From an uncultured Pelagibacteraceae bacterium (GTDB lineage Bacteria; Pseudomonadota; Alphaproteobacteria; Pelagibacterales; Pelagibacteraceae): a stretch of 64,000 bases of DNA. The notes beneath the pieces are model-generated. The model did not search any database, was not told where the DNA came from, and saw only the letters and a list, made by a program, of their open reading frames with translations. The stretch covers positions 1-64,000 of the forward strand of contig CACCFT010000002.1 of assembly GCA_902545405.1 (NCBI GenBank). The letters run 5' to 3'. The translations under genes and the position numbers were made by a program. Shown one piece after another: positions 8,923 through 17,843 of the stretch. How positions within the stretch are numbered: the stretch's first letter is position 1; each line of letters starts with the position of its first letter.

Positions 8923-11580
8923 ATGTCAAAATTAGTATTTAATTTTAAATCTAAAGACACAAAAAAAATAAAAAACCCAAAAAATATTTTAGGAGGCAAA
9001 GGTGCAAATTTATCAGAAATGGGGAGTATGGGTTTGCCTGTCCCACCTGGATTTACGATTTCTACTGAAGTTTGCGATTTATTTTATAAAAATAAAAAGA
9101 AATTAAAGCCTAAAATCATAAATGAAATAAATAAAGAATTAAAAAATATTGAAAAAGATTCTGGCAAAAAATTTGGAGATTTAAAAAATCCTTTATTATT
9201 ATCAGTAAGATCTGGCGCAAGAGTATCCATGCCAGGAATGATGGATACTATCTTAAATCTTGGACTAAATGACAAAACTGTGATTGCTTTAGCAAATAAA
9301 ACATCAAATATTAGATTTGCAAAAGATAGTTATAGAAGATTTATACAAATGTATGCAAATGTTGTTATGGGTGTTGAAAGTTATAATTTTGAAGAATTAA
9401 TAGAAAATTACAAACTTACAAAAGGTGTTTTGCTAGACACTGATTTAAATGAAGATGATTGGGATGGATTGATTAAAGATTTTAAAAATATTGTAAAAGA
9501 AAAAACAAAAAAAAATTTTCCTCAAAATATTAATGAACAATTACTTGGTGCAATTAGTGCAGTCTTTTTGTCATGGGAGAGTAATAGAGCAAAGGTCTAT
9601 AGAAAATTAAATCATATTCCTTCAGAGTGGGGAACTGCAGTAAATGTTCAGTCCATGGTTTTCGGCAATATGGGTGACGATTGTGCGACAGGTGTTGTAT
9701 TTACACGTAATCCATCCAATGGAACCAATGAAATCTATGGCGAATATTTAATAAATGCTCAAGGAGAAGATGTTGTTGCAGGAACAAGGACGCCCCAACA
9801 TATAACTAAGAAAGCTAGAAAAAATGCAAAAGAAACATTTCTTTCAATGGAAGAGTCTATGCCTAGAGTTTACAAAAATCTAAAAAATATTCTTATAAAA
9901 CTGGAGAAACATTATAAAGATATGCAGGATGTGGAGTTCACAGTCGAAAATAATAAGTTGTGGATGTTGCAAACTAGATCAGGAAAAAGAACTGCAAAAT
10001 CATCAGTCAAAATTGCTGTCGATATGGTAAAAGAAAAACTCATCACAAAAAAAGAGGCTGTGCTTAGAGTGCAACCAAATTCATTAGATACTTTGCTTCA
10101 TCCAACTTTAGATGAAACAGCGAATTTAGAAGTAATAGCCAAAGGCCTCCCAGCTTCGCCGGGAGCAGCTAGTGGAAAAGTAGTATTTACATCTGATGAG
10201 GCTGAAAGATTAAATGGAATGATGCAAAATACAATCCTAGTAAGAGTAGAAACATCACCTGAAGATATAAATGGAATGCATGCAGCAAAAGGAATTCTTA
10301 CTGCAAGAGGAGGAATGACTAGCCATGCTGCAGTAGTTGCAAGAGGAATGGGTAGGCCTTGTGTATCTGGCTCAAGCGAAATAGAAATAGATTATCAAAA
10401 TAAAATTTTTAAAACAAAAAATAATGAAATTAAAGAAGGTGATTTAATTACAATTGATGGATCAACTGGTAGAATTATAAAAGGAGAAGTTAAAACTGTT
10501 AAACCCGAAATTTCGGGAGATTTTTCTAAACTTATGAGTTGGGCTGATAAATTTAGAAAACTAAAAATTAGAACTAACTCTGAAACACCTCTTGATAGTA
10601 AAACTGCTAGAGAATTTGGAGCTGAAGGAATAGGTCTTTGTAGAACAGAACATATGTTTTTTGATGAAGAGAGAATTTTATCTGTAAGAGAAATGATTTT
10701 ATCAAAATCAAAAGAAGATAGGGCTAGGGCTTTAAACAAACTTCTTCCTTTTCAAAAAAAGGATTTTATTGATATCTTTAAAATTATGAATGGTCTGCCT
10801 GTTACAGTTAGATTATTAGATCCACCGCTTCATGAATTTTTACCGAAAAATCAAAAAGAAATAAGCGATGTAGCAAATGCTTTAAACATCAAAAGTTCAG
10901 AATTAGAGGGTAGAATAACAGAACTTCATGAACAAAATCCAATGCTTGGTCATAGAGGTTGTAGATTAGGTATATCATTCCCAGAGATATATGAGATGCA
11001 GTGCACAGCTATTTTTCATGCTTTAGTTGAATGTAAAAAACTCAAGATAAAATCTATTATTCCGGAGATCATGATACCTTTGGTATCTACTGAAGCAGAA
11101 ATAAAAATAATGAAAGATTTAGTTATTAGAGTTGCAAAAGAAGTTGAAAACAAAACTAAAACAAAACTAAATTTTTTAGTAGGCACAATGATTGAGCTCC
11201 CAAGAGCAGCAATCAAAGCAGATGATATATCTAGACATGCAGAATTCTTTAGTTTTGGAACCAATGACTTAACACAAACAACATTTGGCATTAGCAGAGA
11301 TGATAGTGGTAAGTTTTTAAATGATTATATTGATAATAAAATTTTCGATATTGATCCATTTGTTTCTATAGACGACGGAGTTGGAGATTTGATAGAAATA
11401 GCAACAAAAAAAGGTAGAAAAATTAACAAAAAAATCAAACTCGGTATATGTGGCGAACATGGAGGTGATCCGAAAAGTATCGACTTTTGTGCACGTGCTG
11501 GTTTAGATTATGTATCCTGTTCACCTTATAGAGTACCTATTGCAAGACTGGCTGCTGCTCAAGCTCAATTAAAAAAATAA
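8923..11580 (+). CDS. ppdK: Pyruvate, phosphate dikinase
   Basis: 885-aa PPDK, interconverting pyruvate + ATP + Pi and phosphoenolpyruvate + AMP + PPi. Domain order is complete: N-terminal ATP-grasp nucleotide-binding domain (GGKGANLSEM, RSGARVSMPGMMDT), the swivelling phosphohistidine domain with GGMTSHAAVVARG (His468), and the C-terminal PEP/pyruvate TIM barrel with the GICGEHGGDP motif (Cys843). It starts on the base after glyS. In this lineage it likely supports gluconeogenic or anaplerotic PEP formation, which is inference. Confidence 0.97.
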   Translation: MSKLVFNFKSKDTKKIKNPKNILGGKGANLSEMGSMGLPVPPGFTISTEVCDLFYKNKKKLKPKIINEINKELKNIEKDSGKKFGDLKNPLLLSVRSGARVSMPGMMDTILNLGLNDKTVIALANKTSNIRFAKDSYRRFIQMYANVVMGVESYNFEELIENYKLTKGVLLDTDLNEDDWDGLIKDFKNIVKEKTKKNFPQNINEQLLGAISAVFLSWESNRAKVYRKLNHIPSEWGTAVNVQSMVFGNMGDDCATGVVFTRNPSNGTNEIYGEYLINAQGEDVVAGTRTPQHITKKARKNAKETFLSMEESMPRVYKNLKNILIKLEKHYKDMQDVEFTVENNKLWMLQTRSGKRTAKSSVKIAVDMVKEKLITKKEAVLRVQPNSLDTLLHPTLDETANLEVIAKGLPASPGAASGKVVFTSDEAERLNGMMQNTILVRVETSPEDINGMHAAKGILTARGGMTSHAAVVARGMGRPCVSGSSEIEIDYQNKIFKTKNNEIKEGDLITIDGSTGRIIKGEVKTVKPEISGDFSKLMSWADKFRKLKIRTNSETPLDSKTAREFGAEGIGLCRTEHMFFDEERILSVREMILSKSKEDRARALNKLLPFQKKDFIDIFKIMNGLPVTVRLLDPPLHEFLPKNQKEISDVANALNIKSSELEGRITELHEQNPMLGHRGCRLGISFPEIYEMQCTAIFHALVECKKLKIKSIIPEIMIPLVSTEAEIKIMKDLVIRVAKEVENKTKTKLNFLVGTMIELPRAAIKADDISRHAEFFSFGTNDLTQTTFGISRDDSGKFLNDYIDNKIFDIDPFVSIDDGVGDLIEIATKKGRKINKKIKLGICGEHGGDPKSIDFCARAGLDYVSCSPYRVPIARLAAAQAQLKK

Positions 11581-11589
11581 AATTAAATT

Positions 11590-12426
11590 TTAGATTTCCA
11601 ATTTTAAGTCTAATGCATTAATTGAGTGAGTTAAGGAGCCTATGGAAATTCTATCTACACCAGTAGAGGAAACATTTTTAACATTCTTTAAGTTAATTCC
11701 TCCCGATGCTTCAGTTTCATAAAATTTCCTAGACATTTTGACTGCTTTTTTTAAATTTTTTGAACTCATATTGTCTAATAAAATCCTATCAAATTTCAGA
11801 CCTAATACTCTCTTCAACTGAGATAAATTATCAACCTCAACTGTAATTTTTTTTCTTACCTTCTTTTTAATGGCTCTTTGAATTAAATTTTCAAAATTTT
11901 TTTCAGAACTTATATGGTTATCTTTTATTAAGTATTCATCACTTAAGTTAAATCTGTGGTTTATTCCACCACCTAATTTTACAGCATATTTTTGGATTAC
12001 TCTTAGATTTGGGATCGTTTTTCTTGTGCAGCATATTTTAGTTTTTTTTCTAACTTTTTTTACAAACATATTTGTTTTCGTTGCTATTCCAGAAATATGG
12101 GAAACAAAGTTTAATGCTACTCTCTCACCGGTCAAAATATTTTTTAGGTTACCATCAATAGTCGCGATTACTTCCCCCTTTTTAATTCGAGATCCATCTT
12201 TTTTTTTATTTTTAAAATTTATTTTTTTATCTACTAATTTAAAGGTCTCTTTAGCAAAATCTATACCACCTAAAATTCCATTTTGGTTGCATATCATTTT
12301 TACTTTTTTTTTAATATTTCTATCAATTAGTTCTGAAGTAATATCTCCTGATGGATATAAGTCCTCATTCAAAGCCAATTTACATGACGATTTTATAAAA
12401 TTTTTATTTAATTGAATTTTAGACAC
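11590..12426 (-). CDS. nadC: Nicotinate-nucleotide diphosphorylase (quinolinate phosphoribosyltransferase)
   Basis: 278-aa type II phosphoribosyltransferase converting quinolinate and PRPP to nicotinate mononucleotide. Signatures: EDLYPSGDITSELI near the N-terminus, GERVALNFVSHISGIAT, the CTRKTIPNLRVIQKYAVKLGG loop, NHRFNLSDEYLIKDNHI, and the EASGGINLKNV region near the C-terminus. It follows nadA by 5 bp on the same strand, so the two make an operon for de novo NAD synthesis. No L-aspartate oxidase (nadB) lies between or beside them. Confidence 0.95.
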   Translation of the reverse strand: MSKIQLNKNFIKSSCKLALNEDLYPSGDITSELIDRNIKKKVKMICNQNGILGGIDFAKETFKLVDKKINFKNKKKDGSRIKKGEVIATIDGNLKNILTGERVALNFVSHISGIATKTNMFVKKVRKKTKICCTRKTIPNLRVIQKYAVKLGGGINHRFNLSDEYLIKDNHISSEKNFENLIQRAIKKKVRKKITVEVDNLSQLKRVLGLKFDRILLDNMSSKNLKKAVKMSRKFYETEASGGINLKNVKNVSSTGVDRISIGSLTHSINALDLKLEI

Positions 12427-12431
12427 AGATT

Positions 12432-13421
12432 TTATCTGCCTATTTCTGCCATTCTCTCTACAGATTTTCTTGCTTTTTTGATTGTCTCATTATCCATTAT
12501 TAATTCATTAGTTTCATTCTCTAAACAATCTAATATTTTAGGCAAAGTTATTCTTTTCATATGAGGACAAAGATTACATGGTCTAATAAATTCAACATTT
12601 GGATTATCAATTTGGACATTATCGCTCATCGAGCATTCTGTGACCATCATAACTTTTTCTGGCTGATTATCTCTTACATATTTAATCATACCACTTGTAG
12701 AACCTGCAAAATCAGATGCTTGTATTACATCAGGAGGACATTCAGGATGTGCTATTATTTTTATACCTGGATTAGCTTTTCTTATATCATTAATTTCTTG
12801 ATCGTTGAATTGTTCATGCACTTCACAAGTTCCCTTCCAAGAAATAATTTCAATATCAGTTTGTGATGCCACATATTTAGCTAAAAAATCATCAGGTAAA
12901 AATATTACTTTTTTCACTCCTAATGACTCTACAATTTTTACTGCATTTGCAGATGTACAGCAAACATCAGTTTCAGCTTTAACGTCAGCAGATGTATTTA
13001 CATACGAGACAACAGGAACACCAGGATATTGTTTTTTTAGATTTCTAACATCATCACCCGTTATAGATGATGAGAGTGAACAGCCTGCTTTCATATCTGG
13101 TAGTAAAACTTTTTTTTCAGGACTCATTAGTTTTGCAGTTTCAGCCATAAAATGAACACCACACATTACAATTATATCTGCTTTTGTTTTTGCTGCCTCT
13201 ACTGCTAATGCTAAAGAATCTGCAGAAAAATCTGAAATGCCGTGATAAATTTCTGGTGTTTGATAATTGTGAGCAAGAATTACTGCGTTCTTTTCTTTTT
13301 TTAATTTATTAATTTTATAAATATATGGTGCATGTGTAGCCCATTCTATCTCAGGAATTTTTTTTGATACTTTGTTATAAATTGAGCTTGTTGCTTTTTT
13401 TATTTCATTAGTAAATTCCAT
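12432..13421 (-). CDS. nadA: Quinolinate synthase A
   Basis: Quinolinate synthase, a [4Fe-4S] enzyme that condenses iminoaspartate with dihydroxyacetone phosphate. Three cysteine contexts that hold the cluster are present: MCGVHFMAET, DVCCTSANAV and RPCNLCPHMK. I chose the ATG at 13421 (MEFTNEIKK), giving 329 aa, because the only earlier in-frame option is a TTG at 13436. It faces away from tRNA-Leu across a 57-bp gap. The source of iminoaspartate is not in the window. Confidence 0.94.
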   Translation of the reverse strand: MEFTNEIKKATSSIYNKVSKKIPEIEWATHAPYIYKINKLKKEKNAVILAHNYQTPEIYHGISDFSADSLALAVEAAKTKADIIVMCGVHFMAETAKLMSPEKKVLLPDMKAGCSLSSSITGDDVRNLKKQYPGVPVVSYVNTSADVKAETDVCCTSANAVKIVESLGVKKVIFLPDDFLAKYVASQTDIEIISWKGTCEVHEQFNDQEINDIRKANPGIKIIAHPECPPDVIQASDFAGSTSGMIKYVRDNQPEKVMMVTECSMSDNVQIDNPNVEFIRPCNLCPHMKRITLPKILDCLENETNELIMDNETIKKARKSVERMAEIGR

Positions 13422-13437
13422 AAAAAAACTTATCAAC

Positions 13438-13466
13438 TTGAAATAGAATTGTCATTCATTTAATCT
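13438..13466 (+). promoter_or_regulatory. Candidate promoter for tRNA-Leu
   Basis: TTGAAA (13438-13443), a 17-bp spacer and TAATCT (13461-13466) stand so that transcription would start near 13473, about six bases before the mature tRNA 5' end. Spacing and position fit a sigma-70 tRNA promoter. Confidence 0.5.
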
Positions 13467-13478
13467 GCCGCATAACAT

Positions 13479-13564
13479 GCGGTCATGCTGAAACTGGTAG
13501 ACAGGCACGGTTGAGGGCCGTGTGGGCCTAGCCCATGAGAGTTCGAGTCTCTCTGACCGCACCA
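13479..13564 (+). tRNA. tRNA-Leu (anticodon GAG)
   Basis: An 86-nt class II tRNA. Acceptor stem GCGGTCA (13479-13485) pairs with TGACCGC (13554-13560), followed by A and an encoded CCA (13562-13564). The anticodon stem CACGG/CCGTG encloses the loop TTGAGGG with GAG at 13513-13515, reading CUU/CUC leucine codons. A long variable arm (TGGGC-CTA-GCCCA) and the T arm GAGAG-TTCGAGT-CTCTC confirm a leucine-type tRNA. It runs toward the minus-strand ssrA gene, whose 3' end lies about 19 bp away. Confidence 0.97.
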
Positions 13565-13582
13565 TAAACAAATATTTATTAA

Positions 13583-13839
13583 GGGGCGTTCTGTTGCCAG
13601 GTGCCCCAAACCCCGTAACTTAATTAATAAATTAATTAAGCTGCAAGTGCGTAACTTTCGTTAGCATTTATAAATTAGCCCTTCACGGTGGAACAATACC
13701 GAACGAAAGAATAACTTTTAGTCATTCGTCGATCCTAATTCACCCCCATAAGTTGAAAATGGTGGAGGTGGTGGGTACTGCCCCCACGTCCGTAATGGTT
13801 ATTACGAAATTCGTTTATCGTCATAGTTGGAAAACCAAC
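13583..13839 (-). ncRNA. ssrA: Circularly permuted two-piece tmRNA (ssrA)
   Basis: On the minus strand the acceptor piece comes first. A hairpin GTTGG-TTTT-CCAAC (13839-13826) opens it; a T-arm-like stem GTGGG/CCCAC with loop GGCAGTA follows, then CACCTCC, A and CCA ending at 13760. After a 12-nt spacer (13759-13748) the coding piece begins GGGGGTG (13747-13741), which pairs with CACCTCC across the permutation (one G-U). It continues with a GGATCGACG segment typical of tmRNA 5' ends. The tag frame reads ANESYALAA-stop (codons 13665 down to 13636), ending in the ALAA expected for ClpXP-type degradation. A GGGGC/GCCCC hairpin (13607-13583) closes the piece. Outer ends are approximate. This rescues stalled ribosomes. 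Confidence 0.93.
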
Positions 13840-13883
13840 ATTAATAATATAAAACCAATTTCAATAGATTCAATAAATTATTC

Positions 13884-14831
13884 ATGAAGTTAACTGACGA
13901 ACAAATAAAAGAAATAAAAGATCAGCAATCTCAGCAAAATTCAACAAAAAGAGTAACAGCCCCAGAACTTGAAAAAATTCTGTACGATGCAATTCCAATA
14001 TTAGACCACGGTTTTATAAGAGTTGTTGATTATATGGGTGATGATACCTCTGTTGTTCAATCAGCTAGAGTTTCTTATGGAAAAGGCACAAAAAAAGTTT
14101 CAACAGACTCTGGTTTAATAAAATATTTAATGAGGCATTGGCATAGTACTCCTTTTGAAATGTGTGAAATAAAATATCATGTAAAGCTACCTATATTTAT
14201 AGCAAGACAATGGATTAGACACAGAACAGCAAATGTAAATGAATACTCTGCAAGATACTCAATATTAGATAAAGAATTTTATCTACCTGAGCCACAACAT
14301 CTTGCCGCTCAATCACAAAGTAATAGACAAGGTAGAGGTGATATTTTAGATGGAGAAAAAGCAAAAAAAGTTTTGAATTTATTAAAAGGAGACGCAGAAC
14401 AAACTTATAATAATTATGAAACTATGCTTAACGAAAGATATGATGGATCAACTATAGATGAAAATGCTATAGGTTTAGCAAGAGAGCTTGCAAGAATGAA
14501 CTTAACATTAAATACTTACACTCAATGGTATTGGAAAACAGATTTATTGAATCTGATGAATTTTTTGAGACTCAGAGCAGATCATCATGCTCAGTACGAG
14601 ATTAGAGCTTATGCAGATGCTATGCTTGATACTGTAAAAAAATGGGTGCCAATAACCTATGAAGCTTTTATGGATTATAGGGTTGGTGGAACAGAAGTTT
14701 CTGCAAAAGGAAAAATTATCATTCAAAAACTTATAAAAGGTGAAAATGTTTCTATCGATGACACAGGTTTATCGAAAAGAGAATGGAACGAACTTATGGA
14801 AGCTTTCGATCTTAAAGATAAATTGATTTAA
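13884..14831 (+). CDS. thyX: FAD-dependent thymidylate synthase
   Basis: 315-aa ThyX, which methylates dUMP using methylenetetrahydrofolate with FAD/NADPH. The ThyX signature [15 protein letters not shown] begins at Arg112 and matches RHRxxSxNExSxR closely. The N-terminal 30 residues are a polar extension. Start codon is 45 bp from the 5' end of ssrA on the opposite strand, so divergent promoters share this small gap. Its last 20 bp overlap the 3' end of the convergent mrp gene. Confidence 0.95.
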   Translation: MKLTDEQIKEIKDQQSQQNSTKRVTAPELEKILYDAIPILDHGFIRVVDYMGDDTSVVQSARVSYGKGTKKVSTDSGLIKYLMRHWHSTPFEMCEIKYHVKLPIFIARQWIRHRTANVNEYSARYSILDKEFYLPEPQHLAAQSQSNRQGRGDILDGEKAKKVLNLLKGDAEQTYNNYETMLNERYDGSTIDENAIGLARELARMNLTLNTYTQWYWKTDLLNLMNFLRLRADHHAQYEIRAYADAMLDTVKKWVPITYEAFMDYRVGGTEVSAKGKIIIQKLIKGENVSIDDTGLSKREWNELMEAFDLKDKLI

Positions 14832-15636
14832 TCTTTTCAGCTAATTTTAAATAAGTTTTTGATATTTTGTGATCTGGTTTGCTTTCAACAATAGGCGAAC
14901 CTATATCGCCTTGTTTTCCAACCTCTGGGTCAATTGGTATCTCACCTAAAAAATTTTTTTTAAATTCATCAGCAGTCTTTTTTACACCACCTTCACCAAA
15001 AATTGCATATTTTTTTCCATCATCCCCAACAAAGTGACACATATTATCTATTAACCCTAATATTTTTACTTTAAGTTTATCAAACATCCTAATTCCACGC
15101 TTTACATCCTGTAAAGCTATTTCTTGTGGAGTAGATATTATTATTACTCCATCCATGTTTATTTCTTGAGCAAAAGTTAATTGTGTATCTCCTGTGCCTG
15201 GAGGCATATCAACTATTAAAAAATCTAAATTTTCCCACAACACTTTTTGTGTAAAAGTTTTTATTGCAGAAATTACCATTGGACCCCTCCAAATCATTGG
15301 TGTTTGCTCATCTGTTAAAAATCCTATAGACATACATTGAATTCCATACTTCTTAATTGGCTTTAATTTTTGCCCATCACTTTCAGGTTTTTCATTTATT
15401 GAGAATAATTTTGGCAATGATGGTCCATATATATCTGCATCAAGCAAGCCGACACTTAAGTCCATTTTTTTTAACGCCAAAGCAAGATTCGAGGCAAATG
15501 TTGACTTTCCAACTCCTCCTTTTGCACTTGAGATTGCAATTGTAAACTTTGTTCCAATAATCGGGTTCCTTCTAAAGGTTTTTGGCTCTGTTTTTGCCTT
15601 TGTTGTGTCACTTAAACCTACTTTTTTATTGTCCAT
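14812..15636 (-). CDS. mrp: Mrp/ApbC-type P-loop ATPase, iron-sulfur cluster carrier
   Basis: 274-aa MinD/Mrp-family ATPase with a deviant Walker A (KGGVGKS, residues 39-45), [13 protein letters not shown], the Mrp signature MIWRGPMV and [13 protein letters not shown]. Family members bind and transfer [4Fe-4S] clusters. Two departures are visible: there is no N-terminal MIP18/DUF59 domain, only about 30 polar residues, and the CPxC-type bridging cysteines after NMxxFV are missing (here [17 protein letters not shown], with only Cys200 nearby). The gene overlaps thyX tail-to-tail by 20 bp and is divergent from hflK. Confidence 0.88.
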   Translation of the reverse strand: MDNKKVGLSDTTKAKTEPKTFRRNPIIGTKFTIAISSAKGGVGKSTFASNLALALKKMDLSVGLLDADIYGPSLPKLFSINEKPESDGQKLKPIKKYGIQCMSIGFLTDEQTPMIWRGPMVISAIKTFTQKVLWENLDFLIVDMPPGTGDTQLTFAQEINMDGVIIISTPQEIALQDVKRGIRMFDKLKVKILGLIDNMCHFVGDDGKKYAIFGEGGVKKTADEFKKNFLGEIPIDPEVGKQGDIGSPIVESKPDHKISKTYLKLAEKIKSIYL

Positions 15637-15690
15637 AATTTACCATTATCTTGTTTTTAGCAATAAAGACACTATATAGAGTGTCGTATT

Positions 15691-16782
15691 ATGAATGATT
15701 TTAGAAATCAAAGCCCATGGGGAGCTCCTCCAGGAGGAGGTGGTAGTGGAAATGGTGGATTTAGAAAAGGTCCTAAACCTCCAAATATTGATGAAGTCAT
15801 AAGTAAACTTCAATCAATTATAAACAGATTCTTAGGTGGTGGCAAAGGTGGTGCTAAGCCAATAATAATTGGTCTTATAATTCTTTTAGTTGTATGGACT
15901 TTAAGTGGTCTTTACAGAGTTTTACCTGATGAACAAGGTGTTGTATTGAGATTTGGAAAATTTGTTAAAACTACACAGCCGGGATTAAATTATCATCTTC
16001 CTTTTCCTATTGAAAGTGTCTTAACTCCTAAAGTTACAAAAGTTAATAGAATGGATATTGGATTTAGGTCAGAAAGAGACAGTGGATTTTCATCAGGGGG
16101 AGTTGCAGATGTTCCAGAAGAAAGTTTAATGTTAACGGGTGATGAAAACATAGTTAACATTGATTTTTCAGTCTTTTGGGTAATCAAAGATGCTGGAAAT
16201 TTTTTATTTAAAATTCAAGATCCTGAAGGAACAGTTAAAGCAGCTGCAGAAACAGCGATGAGGGAGGTTATTGCAAGATCTGATATTCAACCGATTCTGA
16301 CTGAAGGTAGATCTCTAATAGAAGCTGATACTCAAGAGATAATTCAAGAAATTTTAGATGAATACACAAGTGGAATTCAAATTACACAGGTCCAAACTCA
16401 AAAAGCCGATCCACCAGACCAAGTTATTGATGCATTTAGAGATGTCCAAGCTGCAAGAGCAGATATGGAAAGATCTAAAAACGAGGCAGAAGCATATGCT
16501 AACGATGTAATTCCAAGAGCACGAGGGGAAGCAGCAAAAATTCTACAAGCAGCAGAAGCTTATAAAAAAGAGGTAGTTGCCAAGGCGGAAGGGGAAGCAA
16601 GCAGATTTTTATCAATCTACAATGAATATGCTAAAGCTAAAAAAGTTACTCAAGAAAGAATGTATCTTGAAACAATGGAAGAAGTATTGGCTGATATTAA
16701 CAAAATTATAATTGATAAAAATTCAGGTGAAGGTGTAGTACCATATTTACCTTTACAAGAATTAAAAACAGGGACTAATTAA
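15691..16782 (+). CDS. hflK: HflK, membrane protease modulator
   Basis: 363-aa SPFH/band-7 protein. A Gly- and Pro-rich N-terminal cytoplasmic tail (NQSPWGAPPGGGGSGNGG) precedes one membrane helix (about residues 59-75) and the band-7 domain starting LYRVLPDEQGVVLRFGKF. A long Ala/Glu/Lys-rich helix follows. HflK and HflC assemble a cage that encloses and regulates the FtsH protease. hflC starts on the next base after its stop, and a DUF2065 gene and degP follow, a common proteobacterial cluster. Confidence 0.95.
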   Translation: MNDFRNQSPWGAPPGGGGSGNGGFRKGPKPPNIDEVISKLQSIINRFLGGGKGGAKPIIIGLIILLVVWTLSGLYRVLPDEQGVVLRFGKFVKTTQPGLNYHLPFPIESVLTPKVTKVNRMDIGFRSERDSGFSSGGVADVPEESLMLTGDENIVNIDFSVFWVIKDAGNFLFKIQDPEGTVKAAAETAMREVIARSDIQPILTEGRSLIEADTQEIIQEILDEYTSGIQITQVQTQKADPPDQVIDAFRDVQAARADMERSKNEAEAYANDVIPRARGEAAKILQAAEAYKKEVVAKAEGEASRFLSIYNEYAKAKKVTQERMYLETMEEVLADINKIIIDKNSGEGVVPYLPLQELKTGTN

Positions 16783-17652
16783 ATGAAAGCTGGAAAATTT
16801 TTATTACCAATAATCATTCTTATCGCAGCAACAATATACTTTTCTGTTTTTATTGTTAAAGAAGTTAATCAGGCAATCGTCCTTCAATTTGGTGATCCAA
16901 AAAGAATTATATCAAAACCTGGAATTAATTTTAAGATTCCATTTATACAAAATGTTGTATTCTTAGATAAAAGAATTTTAAATCTTGATACACCACCAGA
17001 AGAGGTCATTGCATCAGATCAAAAAAGACTTATTGTTGATGCATTTGCAAGGTTTCAAATTATTGATCCATTAAAGTTTTATATTTCAGTAGGAAATGAG
17101 AGAGTTGCAAGATCAAGATTAGCAACAATTATAAATTCAAGAATAAGAAACGTACTTGGTCAACAAGAACTACAAACACTTTTATCAGAAGATAGAACAA
17201 AGCAAATGTCTCTAATTCAAGAAGGTGTAAATAATGAGGCAGAAAATTTTGGTATAAGTATTGTTGATGTAAGAATTAAAAGAGCAGATCTTCCTCAAGC
17301 AAACAGTGATGCTATTTTTAGAAGAATGCAAACTGAAAGGGAAAGAGAGGCAAAAGAATTTAGAGCAAAAGGTGCAGAGATGGCAGTAACAATTACTTCA
17401 ACTGCTGATAAAGAAGTAACAGTTATACTTGCGGATGCACAGAAAAAGTCTGAAATCATGAAAGGAGAGGGTGACGGTTTGAAGAACAAGATTTTTGCTG
17501 ATGCCTTCGGACAAGATCCAGAATTTTTTGCATTTTATAGAGCTATGCAGGCATACCAAAAAGCTTTAATTGGCGGTGAAACTTCAATGATACTCTCGCC
17601 AGATAGTGAATTTTTTAAATTTTTCGGAAATATCGATCAAAAAGCAGAGTAA
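16783..17652 (+). CDS. hflC: HflC, membrane protease modulator
   Basis: 289-aa partner of HflK: one N-terminal membrane helix (residues 5-26), then a band-7 domain (VKEVNQAIVLQFGDPKRI, DKRILNLDTPPEEV, VDAFARFQIIDPLKFY). A helical C-terminal part carries KRADLPQANSDAIFRRMQTERER, diagnostic for HflC. Immediately downstream of hflK and 5 bp before the DUF2065 gene, so expressed as one unit. Confidence 0.96.
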   Translation: MKAGKFLLPIIILIAATIYFSVFIVKEVNQAIVLQFGDPKRIISKPGINFKIPFIQNVVFLDKRILNLDTPPEEVIASDQKRLIVDAFARFQIIDPLKFYISVGNERVARSRLATIINSRIRNVLGQQELQTLLSEDRTKQMSLIQEGVNNEAENFGISIVDVRIKRADLPQANSDAIFRRMQTEREREAKEFRAKGAEMAVTITSTADKEVTVILADAQKKSEIMKGEGDGLKNKIFADAFGQDPEFFAFYRAMQAYQKALIGGETSMILSPDSEFFKFFGNIDQKAE

Positions 17653-17657
17653 GTTTA

Positions 17658-17843
17658 ATGAGAGAATTGATCATCGCATTTGGTCTATTCCTTTTTATTG
17701 AAGGTATTCTTTACGCCATATTTCCATCAAAAATGAAAAATATGATAATGAGATTAAATGAAACCACTAATAATCAGCTGAGAACTGGTGGATTGGTATT
17801 TGCAGTGATTGGTTTTTTTATTATTTGGTACTTAAAAAGATGA
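17658..17843 (+). CDS. DUF2065 small membrane protein
   Basis: 61-aa protein with two hydrophobic segments (residues 3-20 and 44-58) and the pattern FLFIEGILYAIFPSKMKNM of the DUF2065/YjeT family. The function is unknown; members very often sit beside hflK-hflC, as here. Its stop codon overlaps the degP ATG as ATGA, suggesting translational coupling. Confidence 0.85.
   Translation: MRELIIAFGLFLFIEGILYAIFPSKMKNMIMRLNETTNNQLRTGGLVFAVIGFFIIWYLKR

Noticed and set aside
12026..12866. Plus-strand open frames antisense to nadC and nadA
   Set aside because: They are shadows of well-recognised genes on the other strand, with low-complexity Phe/Ile/Ser-rich translations and no family resemblance.
13565..13883. 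A conserved-looking structured RNA on the plus strand after tRNA-Leu
   Set aside because: The stems make sense only on the minus strand, where acceptor pairing, CCA and the ANESYALAA tag identify a permuted ssrA.
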